From Cristatella mucedo (Eukaryota; Bryozoa; Phylactolaemata; Cristatellidae), in contig WPIO01000009.1 of assembly GCA_009760855.2 (NCBI GenBank), forward strand, positions 4,617,001 through 4,681,000: a stretch of 64,000 nt of DNA, read 5' to 3'. The notes below the pieces were generated by a model. It had not been told where the DNA came from. It made no database searches and was given only the letters and a program-made list of their open reading frames with translations. How positions within the stretch are numbered: the stretch's first letter is position 1; every line of letters starts with the position of its first letter. Positions 1 through 12,129 of this stretch are shown here, piece after piece. The translations under genes were made by a program, and so were the position numbers.

Positions 1-450
1 ATTGGCAGCCAGTGCAGATTGGTGAGCAGGGGTGCGATGAATGTGGCAATCGCGACGCTTGCGAAAGATGATCGCAGCGGCCGAGTTTTTCGAAACTGTG
101 AGCGTATTTCGTGACAGGATGACTTGAAAGTAGTGAGCTGCAGACGTCTAGTCGTAATGTCGCGAGTGCATATACCACCTTGACGTTGGCGTCATTATCC
201 AAGCAAGCTCGAATTTGTTTCGTTATGACACTTGGGGGAAAGTAGGCAGACTTGGCTGTAGACCTCGAGTGCTGATCTGGTGAAAAGTCACATTGGAAGA
301 GGTCACCCAGATTCCGGGCAGAGATGACAGGAGACGCGCATGCTTGTAGAAGTAAATAGAGAGCTCAGCTTGGCAGTTATTGTGTAGCACTCGGTTGGCC
401 CATAATTAGCGAGTTGGTTTCGTAATCAATAAAGTTAAGAAAGTTTGCTT
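1..450 (-). mobile_element. L2/CR1-like LINE fragment, reverse transcriptase C-terminal part
   Basis: On the minus strand the stretch matches, with many changes, the C-terminal third of the reverse transcriptase ORF seen in the better LINE copies at 14.6-17 kb and 57-59 kb. Shared blocks include the one equivalent to RNLGV and a region before a Leu-Leu-Ala-Asp-Leu-His-like motif. Stops and indels break every frame, so it is a dead fragment cut by the window edge. It is more diverged than the other copies and may be a separate subfamily. Confidence 0.6.
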
Positions 451-1423
<973 letters not shown>

Positions 1424-1425
1424 TA

Positions 1426-3285
1426 GCGATCCCTGTCGCTGTCGCTTGAAAGTGCTGTCAATTATCGACTCGCAGGTACGCGAAAAAGACGTGCAATCAA
1501 TTGAAACGTCGTCCGAAGACGACGTTCGCTCCGTTCGCGATGACGTTCGCCGCCGCCACCCCTCCCGCGTGTAGCACGCCACCAACCTTGCTGCGAGCCC
1601 CGCAGAGTGAATTTATCTGAGTGCGCACTCGTAGCGAAACTTGCGACTTCCATCTCAACTCCATCTATCGAAAGAAGCTCAAGAGATAACACGCGCTCTG
1701 CCTTTTCCCAGCAGTGCGCGGCAGAGTAATTATCATTCGTATTGTGCAGAAAGAATGAAGCGAGAAATGAGTGTGCAGCACGTGATATTACTGATATCAC
1801 GTGATGTCACTTTTGCTGTCGCCATAGTTATGCACAACTAAAAATAATCTACTCGCGTCGAGTCGAGCGAACGGAATTCGATAACTTTCACGTGACTCGC
1901 TCGACTTCTATCTATTACAGCACCCAGGGCGTTAAATCTGCGATAGCGGAAAGCAGCGGGGCTTATTTCCCTCAAGGGGAGCGCGGTCTGGCCACGGAGG
2001 CATCGTGCGGGAGTTGGGTTTGAGCCTTCGTACAATGACCCGTGCTTCGTATCTGATGGCTAGGGTAGTAAACGTAATTTGGAGAACCACATTTACACTT
2101 CCTCGAAACGAAGACCGCAGCACACGTGGCTGCTTCCTTCCACGCCCAAGTTACACAAGTCGTGAGATTAAATACCAGCGGTCTTACAGACGGGCATCGG
2201 CAATTCAACTATGGGACGGAAATGAAAATAATACTCCGTCGGACAATTCTTTCGCTAGATAGTGAGTGTTATTTCCTAATCGCCTATTCCTCAGAAGCGT
2301 AGAAATGGCCACGATTCCGTAAAAACCTAGGTTTTGCTACCAGGACAGCGACTAAACTGAAACAATAATAATGATAATAGTTTGTTTACATAGTACCTGC
2401 AGAGAACTTAATCTCTATTCACAAGCTTTAACAATCACAGCAAGACAGTCGGCATCCAAAAGTTGGCATAATGTGTGGTTCCAAGGTTGTAAAAGTAAAA
2501 TGGATTGCGATTAGGCCAGCATGCCAAAGAAAACATAGATGCAACCACGGAAATCTCTTCATAAGACCTAGGTCTGGTAAAATGCACTGAATCATTCAAT
2601 GGTGTGCTTGTGGAGCACCCTCGGAATAGATGAAGGGACAAGTTTAGTGAAGTAAAGAAATTAACCCAATTTTAATTAAAAAGCTACACAATTTATTTCT
2701 CGTGGCTCATATTCAGTCAGAACGATGATCGGCAGAATCAAAATTAATGCACTCTGGTCTAATGTCATACAAAAAAATGACTACTCAAAAGAGTTCAGAG
2801 ACGAGTGCGTGTTGTAGATTTTCGGCTTTTCTGCAAATGGCTTTCTCGAAGAAGTCCCCAAACAAAGTCACCCTCTACAGTCTCACTGTCCTTAGTAGCG
2901 ACTTTCCAAGTCCCGTACATCATGGTGAAAGCACTCACCTTGCTTCACTGAGCAAGACTCCATATTCTCCCTAAATTTTTCAAGATGAGCCATAACTATA
3001 AGGACTTTGTGGGAAATTCTGCATCCTATTTTGGAGTAGTTTTTTATGAGTGCCTGAATTAGTGGATCATAGTTTTATCCTTATTATTGCTAGGAAACTA
3101 TGAACCATTGCAACGAAGCTTTTCCAAAAGGAGTGGTCGAGCGGCTGCACCCGGCGTTGAAGGATTTGCAGGGTTGCTCCAATACATAGGCCTAGAGTCA
3201 GTACGCAGAGTAATTTTAATTTTACTTGTGATACAGGGGTGTATAATTGACTCAGAAAGTATTAGATAGTACTCAACGCTGTATC
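1426..3285. other. No gene recognised
   Basis: Only short, unconserved ORFs. Around 2395-2430 there is a short piece like a minus-strand SINE family 1 tail (AGAGAACTTAATCTCTATTC). The rest looks unique and I cannot assign it. Confidence 0.5.
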
Positions 3286-3289
3286 ATTT

Positions 3290-3384
3290 TCACTATCTCG
3301 ATCAAATTTTTAATGAGTATGTTTTAAAAACCGCGATGGAGTAAAACCGCGAAAGTCGAAGCTCGAAGTGGCGAGGGACGACTG
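3290..3384 (+). mobile_element. Terminal fragment of pogo/Tigger-like MITE
   Basis: This is the same right-hand end as the 552-bp element at 53080-53631, with the blocks AACCGCGAT, CCGCGAAAGTC, GAAGTGGCGAGGGACGACTG in that order. No matching left end is visible upstream, so the copy is truncated. The base after the end is C rather than T, so the expected TA duplication is lost. Confidence 0.7.
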
Positions 3385-3394
3385 CAATAATAAA

Positions 3395-3655
3395 TGTCCC
3401 TAGTACCCTCAGAGAACCTAATGTCTTTCTAGGCACTTTACATATGCTGCAAAGGAAGAATTATCGAATGGTTAATGGCAGCATGCTCAATGTAAACAAG
3501 CATAACGTGGTTAGAGGTGACGTGCACTTGGTCAAGGTGTAAATGTGGTTAACGGCAGCATGCACAATGTCAGCACTCATGAGCACACAAAGAACGAATG
3601 TAAAGGATCCACTAAATGCTGCGATAAACAGACGCATACTGACGAGGCCTAAATC
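3395..3655 (-). mobile_element. LINE 3' end fragment (dominant L2/CR1-like family)
   Basis: The sequence begins with the family tail (CCCTCAGAGAAC and CTTTCTAGGC blocks, then CTTTACATATGCTGCAAA). It continues into the 3' untranslated region shared with the copies at 14.65 kb and 57.15 kb, up to CCACTAAATGCTG near 3610-3625. It carries no ORF. Confidence 0.75.
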
Positions 3656-3851
3656 GATGGACAGCGGGTGGCATTAGAACATTCCTACGGTATACCAGCG
3701 GCTCCGTCTGATCTTGCTACTCGTTGCAGAAGACGCGAAAACGCTGCGGCATGCGTCCAACGACATCGCAAGCCTAAAGTGATCACACTTTATGCAATCA
3801 GCAGTGTCTTGACACTGGTTTGGCCTAGAGGCAAGGTGATTGCCTTTAAAT

Positions 3852-4015
3852 ATAATTCATTTATATAGCGCCCCAAGAGAACTTGATCTCTATTCAGGCG
3901 CTTCACACATGCCTCGGGGCTATAACGAGCCACACGGATTAGAGCCTGTTGCATATGTTACGCGCCCGGGTGGAGATAAAGTTTCCCTCGGGTGATGTAC
4001 AAATGAATTGAATTC
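3852..4015. mobile_element. Two SINE family 1 ends facing each other
   Basis: 3852-3930 is a minus-strand SINE tail (AGCGCCCCAAGAGAACTTGA, then CAGGCGCTTCACACATGCC). From about 3940 to 4015 a plus-strand degraded tail follows (GCATATG, GAGATAAAGTTTCCC, GTACAAATGAATT). The promoter parts are mostly lost. Confidence 0.6.
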
Positions 4016-4528
4016 TATGCATAGATAGTAATGTAACCCTCTTTGAGGCTCGCAGAGTGAGCCACAGCGAGAGGCGGGTACTTTTTACCGCGATGGAGCA
4101 GCACGGCTTTGAATTATATATATGAATACGTGCCTTTCACTCGGGTTAGAGGTGATTCCTATGATGCCTCGAATAAGTCGGTCGCATTACTGCTGAAGCG
4201 CAGCCGACCTTGCCGACTGGAGAAGTTAGATACAAGTTGGTGATCCTTTCACTTACTTTTACACTTTCATTCAACACGTACCACTCCCTGAGCTTAGATG
4301 TCAGGTGCTGCACACTGGAATTTGTTAGACCAAAGTCTCTGACAAAATATTCGAGGTCTTACTGATTTGGGAGCAAGGCTTTCTCTCGTCAGCCGCATCT
4401 GTGAAATTTGACTCTGGATCTGCAGTATCTTCCTCGCTATCTGACTTGAAGCTCTCTCCCGAAGACGGCTGATTCATCTATGGAGGGATGGAGAAGGGGA
4501 GCTCTGAGCACTGTGGCATTGAGGCGAT

Positions 4529-4672
4529 TTAAGCCCAGTGGTTAAGGCGCTTGCCTCGAACCAAGGTCAAGGTGAATGTACATTTGATGACCGAGGTCGT
4601 GGGCTTGAGCCCCGTGGCATATGTGAAGCGCCTGAATAGAGATAAAGTCTATTACGGCGCAATATAAATAAA
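4529..4672 (+). mobile_element. tRNA-derived SINE, family 1
   Basis: It has a pol III A box (AGCCCAGTGGTTAAGGCG), a B box region (GAGGTCGTGGGCTTGAGCCC), and a tail GAAGCGCCTGAATAGAGAT...GCGCAATATAAAT that resembles the dominant LINE 3' end. It is followed by the (TA)n at 4679-4722. Not a functional tRNA gene: there is no cloverleaf acceptor closure. Confidence 0.8.
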
Positions 4673-4675
4673 CAT

Positions 4676-4678
<3 letters not shown>

Positions 4679-4722
<44 letters not shown>
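4679..4722. repeat. (TA)n microsatellite
   Basis: Uninterrupted TA repeat immediately after the SINE tail, probably grown from the A/T-rich SINE end. Confidence 0.97.
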
Positions 4723-4724
<2 letters not shown>

Positions 4725-5806
4725 AATTGGTGGATACCTGGATACCTGATTAGAGGCACGTTCGTGCCAGTTCGAAGTTTGGAAGAGTACATCATGCAAA
4801 AGTAGCAGCTACTTGAGTGATCCTTTATTTTCCGTCAAAATTTGGCAATCTCTTTTCCCGTGTACAAGCTTGTAAGCATACCAGAGTTGTGTAGATTAAA
4901 AAGACATTTCGCATGATACCAAATAATGTACAAGAAATTACATCTAACCAGCAGAAATCTGATACTTTACCTTAAAGAGTTATTTTTCATATTGGTAAGT
5001 GGAATGAGATGCATATGGCTTGTCTTGATCCCTGACAGGAATGCCAAATTTTGTAAACCTCCCACATCAGACACTTTCGTAGAGTAACTATTTGCTCTTG
5101 TCTTGATAAATTGTCCACACGCGTGGCAAAATGCATCTTCTGGGTGCCAGCAGCCTCTCATTGCCGTGTCAGTCAAATATGGCAGCTATTCGCTATTCCC
5201 TTACTCTGCAATAACATAAGCGTTACTGTTCGGTCAAGGCACCTGTACTGTTACACTTTTATGGATACTACTCCATAGTGTTATGTCCGCATGACCCTCA
5301 CTGATTCCGTCGGTGGCACAACTGGCGCTACGTTCGGTACCGTTAATTCCACACGATGTCTAATAGCAAAAGCGGAGAAGCTAAAAATGTCCCTTCCCTC
5401 ACCACGGAAGAGAAGTTAGTGTGAAACAATAGCTATTTTCTATTTAATTTAGGCATAGGGGAGTAAGAAAACTCATTTTGTGCCCAGAGAATGCTGAAAT
5501 CGTTAGCTTAGTGTGATAAATACTCTTGAATGACAGCATTCATAATTCAAAAAATAAAACGTTCGGTGGCCAACCGGAAGGTGCGGCTTCACGAGCAGCT
5601 TAATTAGCCTATTGCTTAGCTCAGAAAGTCGCAGAGCTGCAACGGTGGCCTCGAGAAAAGCCTTAAACAGCGCTCAGCCTAACTTTATGGTCTGTACGTA
5701 ATGTAGGCTTAGGGAAGGTCGTTCGCTGTCATCCTCTGCACCAGCCGTGGGACAGGCAACTGCACGCTTCGTACCTGTGTAGTTCGTATTATTTTTAATT
5801 ATCCTA

Positions 5807-5975
5807 GTTGATTAAACAGCCTCTTTTTGTATAGCGACAGAAGAGCCTTTACGGCTATCACCACCGCTTGCGGTGGCGATAAAGGATTGCCAACCGCAGG
5901 AATCGAACCCACGACCTCGGGACCGAGGTCGTGAAAGCAACCGCCTTATCTAGTGTGCCATCACGACTCACCGTG
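5807..5975 (-). mobile_element. tRNA-derived SINE, family 2
   Basis: On the minus strand there is a B box (CGTGGGTTCGATTCCTGCGG) and a body with GCCACCGCAAGCGGTGGTGA. The 3' part is AGCCGTAAAGGCTCTTCTGT followed by CGCTATACAAAA. The same layout recurs at 25137, 25425, 31436, 36358 and 62676. Confidence 0.8.
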
Positions 5976-6364
5976 TCTGCACCTATCGTAAATAAGCCAA
6001 ATCGAGGTTCTTAAGATGAGTGTTAGCCCTTACCACGCTGCCCAATACCGAGCTGCGGCTGCCACAGTGTCTGTGAGTGGTTCTATTTGCCTGTTGCGAC
6101 CATTAGGACCTAGAGATCACTTTCAGAGAGTGCTGACTCGCTGCGTCAGAGAACATCCACTCTCCCGCATCTTAAAAGTATTCATTTCTACCTTGGAAGC
6201 TCGACGCCGCGGCTGCCGAGAAGGTTTTTGATGCTGCTGTGCTGGCTGTGAAAAGCATCGGTGAATACAAATAATAATAATAATAGCAAAACGTTTTTAC
6301 AGCACTCTAGTATTGACATCACTCTCTATCGAGTTCCAGACTTTTGGTGCGTTTCTGTGCAGCA

Positions 6365-6445
6365 CATTTAAAGCGCACAGAAAGAGATTGAGTTCTCTGA
6401 GGTCGCTTTATCAAGTGTATTATTATTATTATTGTTATCATTATT
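6365..6445 (+). mobile_element. LINE 3' tail (dominant family)
   Basis: AAAGCGCACAGAAAGAGATT, GAGTTCTCTGAGG, CGCTTTATCAAGTG and an (ATT)n tail match the LINE 3' terminus in plus orientation. It is about 80 bases, a severely 5'-truncated insertion. Confidence 0.75.
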
Positions 6446-8700
6446 TTAATTTAGTGCGAGGGACGTTGAGATGACCCTGACATGCTGAAGAGCTGGTGTG
6501 CCGTGAGCACGCACGAAGGAGATAAAAAGGTCATATAACTAAGCGTGCGCTAGAAAGTGAACTGTGACCGGTTAGCCAGAATTCCGATCTTGAAATTGAT
6601 TCAATGCTTGAGACGCAGCCAGCGAAGCACCGGCGGCGGCGGCGACGCGACGTTACGACGCTTCCCTCCCTCATACACCATGGCGAGCCGCTCACGAGCC
6701 TTGCACCAGCTGCAGATGATTAATGGCACAAGCCAGGAGTCCCGGATAAAGAGAATTCCAGTAATCTGGACGCCACGTCACAAATGCGTGAACGTGTTTA
6801 GTCGTGGTACTCTTCTGCTGAGCAGGCCCTGATTAATTGCTGGTGGAGCGTGCCGCGCGTGTCGCCCACGAGAAGACAGTCGGTTGACCGGAACGAGTCG
6901 GGCGGCTCGGACGTAGTCGAGTGCGAAGCGCTTCCTTTCCACATCGTCTGCGACTTGTAATTGAGCGCTAGTACTGGTACGCAAGAGTCGTGACTGACGT
7001 CAGAGACAATAGAATAAGGCACGCAACGACCTTGGGCGGCTGGGTGTGCTTTGTCTGTCGCTGCTTTGGGCAAGACCTTAGTGACGTCGATGCGACTTGG
7101 CTGCACAGCTGCTCCCCGACTCCAGAGTCCAGAGGCGCTACGCCTAAATTCACCTTTCGGTAAGTCTCGCAGCCTTGCGTCAGAACAGAGGAGATTGCTA
7201 GCGCTGCCTGCAGCTTGGCCAGTCGCAGACATTGCGAGCGGACGCGTACGTAAATGCACTGTGCGCACTGTGCGCACAGTGCACAGTGCACAGTGCACGT
7301 GCGCACGTTAAGTAGCAAAAAGAGAGCGCGAAGCCAGGTCGTCAGTTCTCGGCGTAAGTTTTCAGGAGAGCTGGCGCTGGCGGCGGGGCGTCCAGCGAGA
7401 GCTCAGGCCCTCCTCCTGCTCATCCTCGCGCGGCTTCGCCGCCGCTACCGCCGCGCGCGACCCGGCGCTGCTCGCTCGTCGCTGGCCTGTGGAAGGGCGG
7501 GCGAGCGAGCGAGATTTTCTTCTTCTGCGGTGTGATTGCGCATGCTCAGGCATGCCTGGGCATGCGATACCTTGCTAGTCATTGACTGCTGGCTATCGCT
7601 TCTCGTGTTCGGCGAGTTGTAGGGCGATTGAATAGAGATTCCGTCCTCCTGGGGGGCGGGGTCGTGCAAAAGACTCATTATTATTGCTATTATTATAGTT
7701 GTTCCTAAAGTGTTTGGCTGCCGTTAGATAAACTCTCTGTTGTGCGTCGAAAGAGTCGTGCGCCACTGGTTACCGAATAGGCCGTGCTTGTTTGAAGTTA
7801 TTTCTTATTGGACAGCGCGCCTGAGCTTTATGACAACAAGAGTAGTTTGAGACGAGTATAGATTGTAATGTAGAGAAACCTCTTGCGGCCGGTCAGCACA
7901 GCTATTGTCTAAGCATAGTTCGGCGTTGCAAATGCGTGCTGATAGCTGCTGTTGTTACCAAGTCACAGGGCCGCCTTCCCGTCGAGTTGTGAGTTGAGGA
8001 ATCCAAGCGCTTGGAGGCTGAACGTACGCGCGTGCACGTGATACGCGTTGGAAACAGCTGGGAACTCTGGAAGCCCAGCCTCGCGATCGCAGCACAGTGA
8101 TAGACAAGACTGAGCAGACACGCGGGCTGCTGGTGTACATGCGAGGCAAAGAGGCCCCGCCCCGTCCCACGCAGCTTAAAACTAAACTTGCAATGGACGC
8201 CTAAATACGTCTCTTCCCTCTCTGCTGTAAACGACTAACTCGCATGTACGACATGCACGCAGGTAAATGCAAAGTTCTCCTACAAACGTGTAACCACTTG
8301 TACACTCGTTCTCGAGCACACACGCACACGCATGAACACTGCTAGCAGGCGTACGAATACTTGTGGATAAAAACATTATATGCATGTTTACTCAAAAATG
8401 CTCACACAGGCGCATTTAAATCAATGTCCCGGTTTCGTGTCCTTTGGTAATTCTTCACATCTATTACATCGAGGGTATTAATCACGACACAGGCATGACC
8501 TGAAAAACATGTTGTCCTAATTTCATCAACGATAGCATCAACTCTAACTCGCGTCATCTGGAACTCGCCTAACGTCACGCCAGCGTTCGCACAATCAGCA
8601 TCCGTCTTTTAACCTGTATCCTGTATCGGCGTATTAAATTCTGTCTCAATTCGCTCAATTTTCGACTCTGTGGCAGGCCAATCTCGGGCAGTTGACAGTT
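6446..8700. other. GC-rich stretch, no gene recognised
   Basis: 6600-7550 is rich in CpG and Arg/Ala/Ser-coding frames on both strands, which is typical of GC-rich non-coding DNA or a CpG island. No conserved protein could be read. The rest, up to the SINE at 8711, is unassigned. Confidence 0.45.
7250..7315. repeat. Clustered GTGCAC / TGCGCA palindromes
   Basis: Alternating short palindromes: CACTGTGCGCA, then CAGTGCACAGTGCACAGTGC and CGTGCGCACG. Several 6-10 base self-complementary units are packed in about 65 bases, with strict purine-pyrimidine alternation over much of it. Confidence 0.85.
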
Positions 8701-8710
8701 GACTGTCGCC

Positions 8711-8862
8711 CTGGTTTTTTCCAGAGGTTAAGGTGCTCGCCTTTATTGACCGAGGTAAAGGTGAATGCATTTGATGACCAAGGTCGTGGGCTCAAGCCCT
8801 GCCGCATACGTGAAGCGCAGGGATACAGATCAAGTTCTCCTGGGGCGCTATACAAATGATTA
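8711..8862 (+). mobile_element. tRNA-derived SINE, family 1
   Basis: The A-box region is degraded (CCAGAGGTTAAGGTGCTCGCC). The B-box region is AAGGTCGTGGGCTCAAGCCC and the tail CAAGTTCTCCTGGGGCGCTA then TACAAATGA. Same arrangement as the copy at 54698. Confidence 0.8.
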
Positions 8863-8869
8863 GTAAATT

Positions 8870-9980
8870 ATATAATCTCAGGAAGTGGTTCGCGGTGTGG
8901 CTGCTCTCTCGCCGACGCCTGCTAGGGCTTTGGGAAAACACATGTAATCGAAATGACCTGACCGAGGTGGATTCAGCGACATCTCTCAGCCGGCAGTCAC
9001 GCGGGAGTTGGCAGATATCGTCGCCATTGATATATACCCTGCACGTAGCCGTGGAAGCTCCTAACACGATTATATTATATAGCCAGCATAGTTTACGTTC
9101 CATCAAAATGCCCCTTAATATACGATCGGTGCCTTGTGAATACTTATCGGTATGCTTAATCGGCTGCTGCTCTCTGCAGGCGAGCAGCCTCTTACAGGCA
9201 CTCATTACTTACTGACTTCGCGCTCAGAACGTTAAATAAAGGTATTTGCTGAGCTCAGTATGTGCACGCCATAAACGTCTGCCCAGAATACTGTAGCTCA
9301 CGTGTGTAGAGCCAGCACGGCTTAACATTATTTCTAATGGAACCGTCGCCTTAGCGCCGCAAGATGTGGCTCGTGCAACTGCAGTGGAACTACCAAAGCA
9401 TTTGCCTCGGACTCAGCTAGTGCACCTCTTTTGAGCTTCGGTATTTGCATGTACTGCAATAGCCAGCTCTCTACTTTGGCTGTATGCACAGGACACGATA
9501 CGCTTAACGTCCAAATATGAAGTACACAGAGGTATACAGGGTCTGAGTACCATCTGAGCACCACACCATTCAGACACGATAGGCCACGTGATGAATAGCT
9601 GCAGGTGGGTACTGAATTCAGGCTTTACATGGAACAATCTGTCTCTGGCTCGCCGACCGACTTGTCAAGGTTAGCCGATGATAAATCTTTTGCTTATCGT
9701 CATCAGGCCGTAAGCAGTGAATTCAAACCGGATCTGGTCATTGAGAATGGTATAATGTGCCGATCGTTAACGCCGTTAAGCTGTTTTGTATTGCTCGGAT
9801 ACTGTGACTACTTGCCCCCTAAGCGCTGTCTGTAATTTACTCGGCATCCCACGCGCCTTTCTGCCAGCCCGATACTGGTCGAACAAGCTGTGGTGAACAT
9901 GAATACTGTTCATGACAACTAGCCCAAGAACAACGAAACCTGATTCATGTACTTTAGCATTCTACTCGTCGTAATTGCCA
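8870..9980. other. No gene recognised
   Basis: Short ORFs only and no named domain or repeat. Confidence 0.45.
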
Positions 9981-9984
9981 CGTA

Positions 9985-10160
9985 ACAACACATCTCGCCG
10001 ACATGCACCGGCTCCGACTCAAGCAACTCGTCGATTTCTAGGTTCTGAAACTTACTTTTAGATCCCCCCATACTCTGGCTCCAGCCTACCTATCGGAACT
10101 GCTCCCTACTCAGGCGAAGAATCGCGAAACCCGCTGTTCTGGTGAGTGGTGCGAAAGCAC
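9985..10160 (+). mobile_element. Degraded LINE fragment
   Basis: It contains plus-strand counterparts of the RT C-terminal blocks CTCGCCGACCTGCACTGGCT and GGCTCCAGCCTACCTATC, with many changes. It lies just before, and separate from, the copy at 10269. Confidence 0.6.
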
Positions 10161-10268
10161 ACTGGAGGATCAAGATAGTTGGAGCACTTCTGCGGATTCT
10201 GCTTTTCGTATCGTGATACTGTCATCACTTGTTTCTAGACAGTGCCTTCTTTTTTAATCAAAAAGGCA

Positions 10269-11318
10269 ACTTCTCGCCGACCTGCTGCACTGGCTTCCAG
10301 TCAAGCGACGCATCGACTTCGAGGTTTTGTCGCCCAATTTTAGGTTCTTTCATTCTTTGGCTCCGCCCACCTATCAGATCTACTTCCCGCGGGCTAAACG
10401 TCGTACCACCGGTATTTTGGGAATTTAATTGCGTACCTATACCTTGTACAAGCCTCATTTTCTTTGGAGACCGAGCCTTCAGTTCGTATGCTCTCAAAGC
10501 CTGGAACACAGGCCCGACTTTCGTCACGATATCTGTTGGTTTGACGATATATAAAAAGAAACTGAAAACGCATCTATTTGTCACAGCATTTAGTGAGTCC
10601 ACGTGGTTCGTTCTTTATGTGCTTATGCGTGCTGACACTGTCGGTGCTACCACTAACCTTACTTGCATGCTGACCCTGTGAGTGTCACTCCTACCGATGT
10701 TATTTCTGTTGTTTATCAAGCATGATATTTCTATTCACCATACGACCACAATTCCTTTGCAGCAAATTTAAAGCGCCGAGAAAGAGATTGAGCTCTCTGA
10801 GAGCGCTTTATCAAGTATATTACTTTTATTGTCAGTTTTCTGCGATAGCAGGGCTCTCGAAGCTGAATAGCCGCACGGAGTAGCTGACGTCGCTTTGTAA
10901 GCTTAAAGCTGTGTTGAAGGCATCAAGCCGTACTTCCTAGTCAGTTTAGCTGCTTGTTTATTACACACGACAAAGAAAATGCACTACCAACTTGGCTCCC
11001 CTCTTTACTTGTCGGTGTTGGCAAGCTAGTTACAGGCAGACCTCTGACCCCACCCAGACGGTCAACCCAGCAGCTGCATGACTACGCAGCTCAGGTGCAA
11101 CATACGGGTCACGATACGGTCTTCTTCCTAGTAACCAACGTCACCTCAATCTGTCCCTTTGAATCTGCTCGCATGCAGGTCAGCACATGGTTATTTGATA
11201 GTTCAGGCTCTCACTCTGTACTCCGAAAGGCAGGAGCTACGTGCGAAACTCATGCACGAGCTAGCTCTCGCTAACCAGTAATACCGAGAAGTCCAACTGT
11301 TTACCTTGCTGGCAATTT
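10269..11318 (+). mobile_element. 5'-truncated LINE plus about 490 bp flank, inverted copy of 19009-19945
   Basis: 10269-10830 is the LINE 3' end: RT C-terminal blocks, 3' UTR, then AAAGCGCCGAGAAAGAGATT with its CTCTGAGAGCGCTTT tail. 10840-11318 is non-LINE sequence. The whole segment matches the reverse complement of 19009-19945 closely, including the private extra CTG in GACCTGCTGCACTGG. The other copy lacks about 110 bases found here (about 10315-10430). This is either a retrocopy carrying 3'-transduced flank or an inverted segmental duplication. Confidence 0.85.
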
Positions 11319-11770
11319 CGTATCAAGTGGGCCACTTCGCCGATGCAGCGTGCCATTTCAGTGTCTCCGCATGAGCTGAGAAATACGTTCGCGATCGCTT
11401 CAGCTGAAGCCTCACTCTGTCATTTAGGCTTTGAGTGGGCTGTAAAAACATTTCCCGCGAAACTACCAATTATCCGCAGTGGCTGCGTTACGCACGGAGA
11501 TGCCCTGTGCTCATTGGTTTATGCGACTGTACTTGACTCTGAGACCTGGCAGCGTGACTGCTCTCAAGGGGAAGGCAGCAGCAGCAAGTGAAGAGCTTGC
11601 TTACCTGCGGATCCAATGGCACTGGGATTAGCCTAGGGTCAATTCCAGTGTACTTCGCTCGAAGTGCACTGGAACGAGTAGTGAGAGCAAAGGCTAGCCT
11701 CATACAATGAAACTTTGAACCTGGCGAGTCACGAGCTAGTAAAGGTCAGATTTCAGAGCTAACCACTCCA
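11319..11770. other. No gene recognised
   Basis: No conserved ORF or named repeat between the end of the duplicated flank and the next LINE piece. Confidence 0.45.
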
Positions 11771-11774
11771 CAGA

Positions 11775-12048
11775 GTCAGCATTGCATTCTGCGTTTAACG
11801 ACCTTCTCGGGAAAGCTGACTTGGAAAACGTCTCGCTGCTTGTTTTGCTTCATCGTTTTCGGCAGCGTTTGACTGTAAAAGATCGCAAGGTCCGTCTCGA
11901 GCACCTCTCATATCGCATGGAAATCACTGGCAGTGCAATCATTTAGGACTTATCTCAGCGAGAGACCCCGATGCATTGAAGTCAACGGACAAAAATCCTC
12001 GAAGGAGCCACCAAAGTACGGAGTGCCCAGGGGCTCTTCGCTTAGTCC
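11775..12048 (+). mobile_element. LINE reverse transcriptase fragment, palm region
   Basis: With frameshifts the plus strand reads a segment equivalent to RVYNDLL, then a block like SLLVLLDLSAAFDTIDH in decayed form, then FRTYLSERPRCIEVNGQKSS and KYGVPRGSSLSPL. That is RT motif A through motif B. It is truncated at its 3' side exactly where the minus-strand SINE piece at 12049 begins. Confidence 0.75.
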
Positions 12049-12125
12049 ACTTTGACCTTGGTTCGAGGCCAGCACCTTAACCACTGGGCCAAAAACCAGC
12101 ACGCCATCGCGCGAGATGCGCGGTG
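12049..12125 (-). mobile_element. SINE family 1, 5' (tRNA-like) fragment
   Basis: Minus-strand TTTGGCCCAGTGGTTAAGGT and the following CTGGCCTCGAACCAAGGTC correspond to the A-box part of SINE family 1. The tail is absent. Confidence 0.65.
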
Positions 12126-12129
12126 CTCT

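Larger units (their letters stand above)
4240..5560 (-). pseudogene. Unclassified multi-copy ORF element, copy a
   Basis: Reading the minus strand from 5176 downward, the conceptual protein has a cysteine motif CWHPEDAFCHACGQFIKTRA. After decayed sequence a start-like MNQPSSGESFKSDSEED follows near 4470, then FTDAADERKP and a stretch equivalent to LNALIRDL in copy b. The same ordered blocks recur at 43180-44350, and the leading part alone at 50640-51020. I know this combination (Cys-rich head, acidic Ser-Asp stretch, then a Leu-rich RDL block) only as an uncharacterised family repeated in invertebrate genomes and cannot name a transposon class. Frames are broken. A SINE and a TA microsatellite (4529-4722) have inserted in it. 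Confidence 0.55.
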
